Made by a program: the position numbers and the translations under genes. From an uncultured Faecalibacterium sp. (GTDB lineage Bacteria > Bacillota > Clostridia > Oscillospirales > Ruminococcaceae), in assembly GCA_934526125.1 (NCBI GenBank), contig CAKSZU010000075.1, positions 1 through 9,658 on the forward strand: a stretch of DNA of 9,658 nucleotides. The letters run 5' to 3'. This document shows, one piece after another, positions 5,717-9,658 of this stretch (position 1 is its first letter; every line of letters starts with the position of its first letter). The notes beneath the pieces were generated by a model. That model saw only the letters and a list, made by a program, of their open reading frames with translations. It did no database searches and was not told the DNA's origin.

Positions 5717-7099
5717 ATGAACCGTAAGATCTCGGTCGGTATGGCGGTGAGCATCGTCATTCTGGCTATGACTGTTACTTTTTCCATCACCATGCTGGTG
5801 GCAATGCGGCTGTTTGACAGCACGGTCTCCAGCGTCAAGGAGAAGGAAAGCATGTACAACAAGCTGGCGGAGGTAGACCGTTACGTCCGCAGCAACGACT
5901 ATTATCCCATCGATGAGACGACCCTGTACGACCGCCTGACCGCAGGCTATCTGCTGGGCACCGGCGACAAGTATGCCCGGTATTACAGCGCCTCTGCCTA
6001 CACCGACCTGATGAACACCCAGAACGGCACCCTCATCGGCATCGGTGTGGAGCTGGCGGTGGACCAGTCCGGTTACGCCAAGGTCCTCAAGGTCTACGAC
6101 GAATCCCCCGCCAAGGAAGCAGGCATCGAGGTGGGCAACTACATCACCGCCGTGGACGGCACCGATGTCAAGAGTCTGAGCAGCGTGGATACCATCCAGG
6201 CCCGCCTGCGGGGCGAGTCCGGCACCACCGTCAATGTGACCTGGCTGGACAATGAGACTGCAGAGCACACCGCAGACCTGACTCACTCCGGTTACAGTTC
6301 CACCACGGTGGATTACCAGATGCTGCAGGGCAATGTGGGTTACATCAAGATCCGTCAGTTCGACTCCAGCACCCCCAGCGAGCTGGACTACGCCATCCGC
6401 AGCCTGAGCGCGAACGGTGCAGGGAGCCTGGTCTTTGACCTGCGCGACAACGGCGGCGGCCTGCTGGACGATGCCATCAGCTGCATCGACCTGGTGGCAC
6501 CGGAGGGCACCCTCGCCTATGCGGAAGATAAGAGCGGCAACCGCACCCTGCTGGGCAGCAGCACCGGAGAGTCGGAAGTCAACCTGCCGCTGGTCTGCCT
6601 GGTCAACGGCAACACCGCCAGCGCGGCCGAGCTGTTTGCCAGCAGCCTGCGCACCCTGAGCGGGGCACGTCTGGTGGGCACCACCACCATGGGCAAGGGC
6701 ACCATCCAGAGCAGCCCCCAGCGCCTGTCCGACGGCAGCGCCGTGGTGGTCACGGTGGCAAAGCTGATCTGCGGCGACGGCAGCTGTTTTGACGGCACCG
6801 GCCTGACCGTGGATGTGGAGCGCCCCCTGACGGCTGACGAGCAGACCGCATACTACGATTACACCGTGGAGAACGATCCGCAGATCCAGCGCGCCGTCAG
6901 CACGGCACAGCAGATGAGCGGCACCACCACCGTGGGCGGCGTCAACGAGGCTGCCTCCACCAGTGAAGCAGCGGACAGCACCGCCGCTGACAGCACCGCG
7001 GCGGAAGGCCCTGCCGAAAGCACGGCAGTGTCGGAGGCGGCCCCCGAAAGCGAGAGCGCAGCCGGTGAACCGGCTGCTTCGAGCGAGACGGCGGAGTAA
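5717..7099 (+). CDS. Membrane-anchored S41-family C-terminal processing protease (CtpA/CtpB-like)
   Basis: This 460-residue protease has an N-terminal signal anchor (about residues 8-30) placing the rest outside the membrane. A PDZ domain lies at about 103-185, with GIGVEL at its start and PAKEAGIEVGNYITAVDG as the ligand-binding core. The S41 catalytic domain follows: FDLRDNGGG at 240-248, catalytic Ser302 in NTASAAE, Lys327 in MGKGTIQ and Gln331. The Ser-Lys dyad is intact. The last ~60 residues (401-460) are a low-complexity tail of Ala, Ser, Glu and Thr. Family members trim or degrade exported proteins from their C-terminus. In Bacillus a ctpB gene also adjoins ftsEX, so the gene order is conserved. 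Control of the M23 hydrolase by proteolysis is a reasonable inference. AGGAGG (5704-5709) lies 7 nt before ATG 5717. Confidence 0.94.
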   Translation: MNRKISVGMAVSIVILAMTVTFSITMLVAMRLFDSTVSSVKEKESMYNKLAEVDRYVRSNDYYPIDETTLYDRLTAGYLLGTGDKYARYYSASAYTDLMNTQNGTLIGIGVELAVDQSGYAKVLKVYDESPAKEAGIEVGNYITAVDGTDVKSLSSVDTIQARLRGESGTTVNVTWLDNETAEHTADLTHSGYSSTTVDYQMLQGNVGYIKIRQFDSSTPSELDYAIRSLSANGAGSLVFDLRDNGGGLLDDAISCIDLVAPEGTLAYAEDKSGNRTLLGSSTGESEVNLPLVCLVNGNTASAAELFASSLRTLSGARLVGTTTMGKGTIQSSPQRLSDGSAVVVTVAKLICGDGSCFDGTGLTVDVERPLTADEQTAYYDYTVENDPQIQRAVSTAQQMSGTTTVGGVNEAASTSEAADSTAADSTAAEGPAESTAVSEAAPESESAAGEPAASSETAE

Positions 7100-7112
7100 A
7101 GCAATGTGAACC

Positions 7113-7144
7113 AAAGGCCCCCGGTATCTGCCGGAGGCCTTTTT
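7113..7144 (+). terminator. Intrinsic terminator after the S41 protease gene
   Basis: AAAGGCC-C-CCGG (7113-7124) pairs with CCGG-A-GGCCTTT (7131-7142) around loop TATCTG, with one internal C-A mismatch. Five T follow (7140-7144). It ends the ftsE-to-protease operon, but the ksgA ribosome binding site starts only 8 bp later. Confidence 0.85.
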
Positions 7145-7167
7145 GCCAGAAGAAAGGAGAAACGCCC

Positions 7168-8046
7168 ATGCCCGAACTGACCGACCTGTCCTATGTCCGC
7201 AGCCTCTGCGAAAAATACGATTTCGCTCTGTCCAAGGGATTTGGCCAGAACTTTATCATCAACCCCGGCCTGCCGCCCAAGATCGTGGAGGCAAGCGGGG
7301 TGGACAAGCGCTACGGCGTCCTGGAGATCGGCCCCGGCATCGGCGTCCTGACCCGGGAGCTGGCAAAGCGCGCCGCTAAGGTGGTCTCTATCGAGGTGGA
7401 CGAGCGGCTGCCGCCCCTGCTGGCTGAGACCATGGCAGGAGTGGATAATTTCAAACTGGTATTACAGGATGTATTGAAAGTGGACCTGAAAGCCCTGATC
7501 GCAGAGGAGTTCCCCGGTATGCCGGTGGCAGTCTGCGCTAACCTGCCCTACTACATCACCAGTCCCATCGTTATGAAGCTTCTGGGAGACCGCCTGCCCA
7601 TTGAGAGCCTGACCGTCATGGTGCAGAAGGAAGCCGCGGACCGTCTGGCCGCCGCCCCCGGTACCCGGGCGTCCAGTGCCATCAGCTGTGCCGTAAGCTA
7701 CTATGCTACCTCTAAAATGATGTTCACCGCCGCCCCGGGCAGCTTCTACCCGGCTCCCAAGGTCACCAGCGCGGTGGTGCGGATGGAGATCCGCCCCACC
7801 CCCGCCGTGCAGGTGGAGGACGAGGCAGGCTACTTTGCTCTGGTGCGCGCCGCCTTCGGCCAGCGCCGGAAGACCGCCGCCAACGCCATCGCCAGCGGCC
7901 TCGCCCTGCCCAAGGATGCAGTCATCGCCGCCATCGAAGCCGCCGGCTTTGACGCCCGCATCCGCCCCGAGGCCCTGACGCTGGAGGATTTTGCAAAGAT
8001 CCAGACCGCCCTCGCCCGGCGCAGCGGAAATCCCGCGAATTCTTGA
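7168..8046 (+). CDS. rsmA: 16S rRNA dimethyladenosine transferase RsmA/KsgA
   Basis: This enzyme transfers four methyl groups from S-adenosylmethionine to two adjacent adenines near the 3' end of 16S rRNA, a late small-subunit maturation step. The 292-residue length is normal. Family motifs are in order: GQNFIINP at about 26-33 (the GQ-N/H-F motif), SAM-binding EIGPGIGVLT (53-62), acidic motif II SIEVDE (74-79), and QDV (100-102). The catalytic NLPYYI motif (125-130) follows. A C-terminal domain has FYPAPKVTSAVV and the FGQRRKTAANA segment. ATG 7168 has AAAGGAG at 7153-7159 with 8-nt spacing. The gene follows a terminator with no room for a promoter, so read-through or an internal promoter in the protease gene is likely. 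Loss of this enzyme confers kasugamycin resistance in characterised bacteria. Confidence 0.96.
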   Translation: MPELTDLSYVRSLCEKYDFALSKGFGQNFIINPGLPPKIVEASGVDKRYGVLEIGPGIGVLTRELAKRAAKVVSIEVDERLPPLLAETMAGVDNFKLVLQDVLKVDLKALIAEEFPGMPVAVCANLPYYITSPIVMKLLGDRLPIESLTVMVQKEAADRLAAAPGTRASSAISCAVSYYATSKMMFTAAPGSFYPAPKVTSAVVRMEIRPTPAVQVEDEAGYFALVRAAFGQRRKTAANAIASGLALPKDAVIAAIEAAGFDARIRPEALTLEDFAKIQTALARRSGNPANS

Positions 8047-8055
8047 AATCAAGCC

Positions 8056-8084
8056 TTGCCAAACCGCCCCGCCGGTGGTATACT
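8056..8084 (+). promoter_or_regulatory. Promoter of tRNA-Thr
   Basis: The -35 TTGCCA (8056-8061) and -10 TATACT (8079-8084) are 17 bp apart, with an extended -10 TG at 8076-8077. The predicted start is near 8091, about 9 nt before the mature tRNA. Confidence 0.8.
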
Positions 8085-8099
8085 ATTTTAGTAACCTGT

Positions 8100-8174
8100 G
8101 CTGGTGTGGCGCAATGGCAGCGCAACTGATTTGTAATCAGTGGGTTGCAGGTTCAACTCCTGTCACCAGCTCCA
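8100..8174 (+). tRNA. tRNA-Thr (anticodon TGT)
   Basis: A full 75-nt cloverleaf folds. The acceptor is GCTGGTG (8100-8106) with CACCAGC (8164-8170), and the discriminator is T8171 with encoded CCA 8172-8174. The D stem is GCGC/GCGC with loop AATGGCA. The anticodon stem ACTGA/TCAGT encloses loop TTTGTAA, giving anticodon TGT. The T arm is GCAGG/CCTGT with loop TTCAACT. It has its own promoter and terminator. Confidence 0.96.
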
Positions 8175-8176
8175 AA

Positions 8177-8215
8177 AAAAGACCTGGAAACGTAAGTTTC
8201 TGGGTCTTTTTCTTT
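8177..8215 (+). terminator. Intrinsic terminator of tRNA-Thr
   Basis: Left arm 8177-8191 (AAAAGACCTGGAAAC) pairs with right arm 8196-8210 over 15 bp with two G-T wobbles, around loop GTAA. A T-rich tail follows (8207-8215). Confidence 0.9.
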
Positions 8216-8418
8216 GTTGTAATACACTTTTTAACACATTTTTGCGTTTTACAGAACACTTGTGCAGTTTCCCGGAAGCCGGAGAGCAGCAATCACAGGG
8301 TATTTACAAACGGCAGTGAAACGGAAACCGTGCCGTGGCACAAAGAGGTCAACGATCTTCTCGCAGGCAGTCGCCATCCAACGCTTTCGATCACTGTCGA
8401 TCTACTTTGAAAAAGCTG
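8216..8418. other. Gene-free spacer between the two tRNA units
   Basis: About 200 bp with no reading frame that has both a ribosome binding site and a recognisable product. Only minor structure is seen: GTGCC-GT-GGCAC at 8330-8341 and a CGATC direct repeat near 8390-8400. It could be remnant sequence from past insertions by the tRNA genes, but nothing proves it. Confidence 0.5.
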
Positions 8419-8447
8419 TTGACAAATCCCCGGACGTCTGGTAAAAT
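8419..8447 (+). promoter_or_regulatory. Promoter of tRNA-Tyr
   Basis: A consensus -35 TTGACA (8419-8424) and -10 TAAAAT (8442-8447) are separated by exactly 17 bp. The predicted start is near 8454, about 30 nt before the mature tRNA. A 7-bp inverted repeat (CCGGACG 8430-8436, CGTCCGG 8456-8462) brackets the -10 box. Confidence 0.85.
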
Positions 8448-8483
8448 AAATGAGTCGTCCGGCAACGGATGTGAACAGAATCT

Positions 8484-8569
8484 GGGCGTGTTCCCGAGTG
8501 GCCAATGGGGACAGACTGTAAATCTGCTGCTTTTCAGCTTCGGTGGTTCGAATCCACCCGCGCCCACCA
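8484..8569 (+). tRNA. tRNA-Tyr (anticodon GTA)
   Basis: An 86-nt class II tRNA. The acceptor is GGGCGTG (8484-8490) with CGCGCCC (8559-8565, one T-G wobble), discriminator A8566 and encoded CCA 8567-8569. The D stem is CCC/GGG. The anticodon loop CTGTAAA gives GTA. The long variable arm contains a short hairpin. The T arm is GGTGG/CCACC with loop TTCGAAT. The anticodon stem ACAGA/TCTGC has an A-C mismatch at its first pair (27-43); the other four pairs are standard. Confidence 0.94.
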
Positions 8570-8575
8570 AACAAG

Positions 8576-8619
8576 AAAAATCCGAACCTGTTTCCGATTG
8601 GAGAAGGGTTCGGATTTTT
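8576..8619 (+). terminator. Intrinsic terminator of tRNA-Tyr
   Basis: AAAAATCCGAACC (8576-8588) pairs perfectly over 13 bp with GGTTCGGATTTTT (8607-8619), around an 18-nt loop. The T run is part of the right arm, and the left arm's A run makes the hairpin potentially active on both strands. Confidence 0.9.
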
Positions 8620-8708
8620 CGTTTTCTTCGGGTACAACAACGAAGGCTCCCGTGGACGGCGCAAAACTCCGATACCTTGTCATAGACTGTAAGCTGATAA
8701 CAAGATTT

Positions 8709-8713
8709 GGAGG
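8709..8713 (+). promoter_or_regulatory. Ribosome binding site that fixes the start of the DUF6061-like gene
   Basis: GGAGG lies 8 nt before ATG 8722. A longer reading from TTG 8707 would bury this site inside the coding region, so ATG 8722 is the better start. Confidence 0.8.
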
Positions 8714-8721
8714 ATGCGAAT

Positions 8722-8973
8722 ATGAAGTACGATGAAAGAGTCTGCAAGTTTAACATGGATACCGGGTGTGTGGAACTGCTGCTCCGGGATGGAAGAAAAA
8801 TCTCCATTGACTGCACCGGGGTCGAGGATGCGCTGGATGTGACCATGGCACAGCAGACCGAATTGGACTACCTTATCTATAATGACCCGCTGGGCTATGC
8901 GGATTTGATTCTGAACGGTGACCCGGAGGAATATTTGAAGAATGTGGCCGGAAGCCACGGGTTAGAAGATTAA
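8722..8973 (+). CDS. Small DUF6061-like protein (83 aa)
   Basis: A soluble, acidic 83-residue protein with no signal peptide or membrane segment. It begins MKYDERVCKFNMDTG, then has a short strand-rich stretch (VELLLRDGRKISIDC), then a helix-rich acidic part with LDYLIYNDPLGYADLILNGD at about 51-70. From recall, this N-DTG-VEL and LDYLIYNDP-YADL-LNGDPE pattern is that of DUF6061 proteins, which often sit in clostridial mobile elements; not verified by search. Function unknown. The gene is monocistronic, uses GGAGG at 8709-8713, and faces the mobilisation genes on the other strand. No consensus promoter could be assigned in the ~100 bp after the tRNA-Tyr terminator. Confidence 0.8.
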   Translation: MKYDERVCKFNMDTGCVELLLRDGRKISIDCTGVEDALDVTMAQQTELDYLIYNDPLGYADLILNGDPEEYLKNVAGSHGLED

Positions 8974-8979
8974 GGGCAA

Positions 8980-9013
8980 AAAAATAAGAGGTGTGTCCAA
9001 TTGGACACACCTC
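8980..9013 (-). terminator. Perfect 26-bp palindrome acting as - strand terminator
   Basis: GAGGTGTGTCCAA (8988-9000) is followed directly by its exact reverse complement (9001-9013). Read on the - strand, the hairpin is followed by TTATTTTTTT (8987-8978), so it should terminate transcription coming from the mobilisation genes. On the + strand no T tract follows. As a hairpin the central bases must open into a loop. Confidence 0.75.
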
Positions 9014-9034
9014 GGCAAGATACATCTATATAAG

Positions 9035-9073
9035 GCAGGGCGTTCCTTTTACCGGGAGCGTCCTGCTGTTTTT
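9035..9073 (+). terminator. Terminator of the DUF6061-like gene
   Basis: GCAGGGCGTTCCT (9035-9047) pairs with GGGAGCGTCCTGC (9054-9066) over 13 positions with three G-T wobbles, around loop TTTACC. It is followed by TG and TTTTT (9069-9073). The T run overlaps the stop codon region of the convergent - strand gene. Confidence 0.75.
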
Positions 9074-9248
9074 ATGCGGCAACAGGCAAGGCTTGTAGAG
9101 TTTCCTGCTCTTTCAGCCATTCCTCATATTCACGCTGGCCTTCCTCGCTGTTGAAAAACTCAACCATGGAAGGATAAAAGCAACGTGCAAGGGTCTTAAT
9201 TGCTTCATCCGGGTAGCCGGATTTGTTTGACTTCTTCTTTTTGTTCAA
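9072..9248 (-). CDS. Small Lys-rich protein (58 aa) of the mobile element, unknown function
   Basis: A 58-residue soluble protein. The basic N-terminus (MNKKKKSNKSGYPDE) is followed by helical segments (AIKTLARCFYPSMVEFF, then EEGQREYEEWLKEQE). The best start is TTG 9248, because GGAGG (9260-9256 on the - strand) precedes it by 7 nt. A TTG at 9269 overlapping the upstream stop would place that site inside the gene. It follows the mobilisation-type gene by only 17 bp, so the two are probably one transcript. I recall similar small proteins beside mobilisation genes in gut clostridia but know no function. A DNA-binding or regulatory role is a guess from the basic N-terminus. Confidence 0.65.
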   Translation of the reverse strand: MNKKKKSNKSGYPDEAIKTLARCFYPSMVEFFNSEEGQREYEEWLKEQETLQALPVAA

Positions 9249-9255
9249 ATGGTAT

Positions 9256-9260
9256 CCTCC
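9256..9260 (-). promoter_or_regulatory. Ribosome binding site that fixes a TTG start
   Basis: On the - strand GGAGG lies 7 nt before TTG 9248, in the 17-bp gap after the stop of the upstream mobilisation-type gene. Confidence 0.7.
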
Positions 9261-9265
9261 GAAAA

Positions 9266-9658
9266 TCAAAGTTCCATATCCTGCCCACGCTTGCGGTTTC
9301 GCTGCGGCACATTCATAGTGCGCTCCTGCTTAGGGGCAAGAATCTTTTCGAGAAAGCTGCGCACCAGTTCCGGCGCACGGTGGAGAGCATCCAGATAGGG
9401 CTTCACATCGTACCACAGGTCGTGGTACTTGTTGCTCCAACGAACTGCTTCTTTCTTGGCGATGGAAAGTTCTTCTTTCAGGCGGCGGTTCTCCACGTCC
9501 ATCATATAGCCATGGTCGGCTTGCTTTTTCAGTTTGGAGAATTCTTCTTCGGTCAGCGAGTAGTTGCCGAGGAAGGTTCGTTTGCCAATATAATCCAGAT
9601 CACGCGCATGAATGAGGGCTTCTTTCGTGAGCGTGGCCTTTTTCTGAACGGCGGCAAG
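9266..9658 (-). CDS. Probable plasmid mobilisation/recombination protein, C-terminal 130 residues (5' end outside window)
   Basis: The frame is open from the right edge (9658) down to TGA 9268-9266. ATG codons near 9505 are internal, since the frame continues uninterrupted upstream of them. The visible part is charged and helical: a segment reading RDLDYIGKRTFLGNYSLTEE, then EEFSKLKKQADHGY, then a coiled-coil-like stretch ENRRLKEELSIAKKEA. It ends in KYHDLWYDVKPYLDALH and a basic C-terminus. This resembles, from recall, the C-terminal coiled-coil tail of MobV/Pre (plasmid recombination) relaxases common in Faecalibacterium elements. The catalytic N-terminal domain lies outside the window, so the assignment rests on the tail alone. 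Another coiled-coil element protein remains possible. Together with the downstream 58-residue gene it marks mobile-element DNA. Confidence 0.6.
   Translation of the reverse strand, partial: LAAVQKKATLTKEALIHARDLDYIGKRTFLGNYSLTEEEFSKLKKQADHGYMMDVENRRLKEELSIAKKEAVRWSNKYHDLWYDVKPYLDALHRAPELVRSFLEKILAPKQERTMNVPQRNRKRGQDMEL

Noticed and set aside
5681..7114. 477-residue open frame on the - strand
   Set aside because: It is antisense to the S41 protease, which has an intact catalytic dyad and PDZ domain; no ribosome binding site or motif supports it.
7991..8410. 139-residue open frame on + across the tRNA-Thr gene
   Set aside because: It contains the whole tRNA and its terminator, so it cannot be a real coding region.
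8293..8664. - strand open frames across the tRNA-Tyr gene
   Set aside because: They read through the tRNA and both arms of its terminator; residues such as FEPP are the usual antisense reading of tRNA T arms.
8707..8721. TTG 8707 as the start of the DUF6061-like gene
   Set aside because: The GGAGG ribosome binding site would lie inside the gene, whereas ATG 8722 is correctly spaced from it.
1..9658. CRISPR array, insertion sequence with terminal repeats, or toxin-antitoxin pair
   Set aside because: No regularly spaced repeats, transposase motifs or paired small genes of that type were seen. The convergent small genes at 8722 and 9072 lie on opposite strands and do not form an operon.

Overview
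The window reads as ordinary chromosome of a high-GC, Gram-positive-lineage gut clostridium; gene content and style suggest Faecalibacterium or a close Oscillospiraceae relative. The evidence is GC-rich codon use on a Firmicutes-type gene set, AGGAGG-type ribosome binding sites, tRNA genes with encoded CCA, and an FtsEX/hydrolase/CtpA-type protease cluster. Near the right edge it changes to what looks like a mobile element. The species is inferred from recalled family sequences and was not checked by search.

Positions 1-1109 hold the 3' end of an adenylosuccinate lyase gene (purB), a strong terminator hairpin, and an RsuA-type 16S rRNA pseudouridine synthase. An AT-rich 263-bp gap (1110-1372) follows, with a weak terminator, a good sigma-A-type promoter and a strong leader hairpin. 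It leads into a PucR/CdaR-type regulator (1373-2458).

Positions 2571-7099 form a cell-wall/division operon: ftsE, ftsX (4-bp overlap), a secreted coiled-coil M23 endopeptidase, an unlisted-size 35-residue membrane protein, and a membrane-anchored S41 (CtpA/CtpB-like) protease. In known systems FtsEX transmits ATP hydrolysis across the membrane to switch on a coiled-coil murein hydrolase or its activator. The M23 protein sits in that partner position and keeps its zinc ligands. A terminator separates this group from rsmA/ksgA (7168-8046).

Positions 8056-8619 hold two independently transcribed tRNA genes, Thr(TGT) and Tyr(GTA). Each has its own 17-bp-spaced promoter and intrinsic terminator. 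About 200 bp between them (8216-8418) has no recognisable gene.

From about 8620 the sequence changes character. A small DUF6061-like gene on + (8722-8973) converges on a - strand pair: the C-terminal 130 residues of a probable plasmid mobilisation/recombination protein and a 58-residue Lys-rich protein started by TTG. Two back-to-back terminators, one a perfect 26-bp palindrome, separate the convergent units. This looks like one end of an integrated mobilisable element next to tRNA-Tyr; the other end lies outside the window.

No clearly new multi-gene system is visible. The best leads are the small membrane protein inside the ftsEX operon, the leader hairpin of the regulator, terminator hairpins with no room for a downstream promoter, and the element boundary by tRNA-Tyr.
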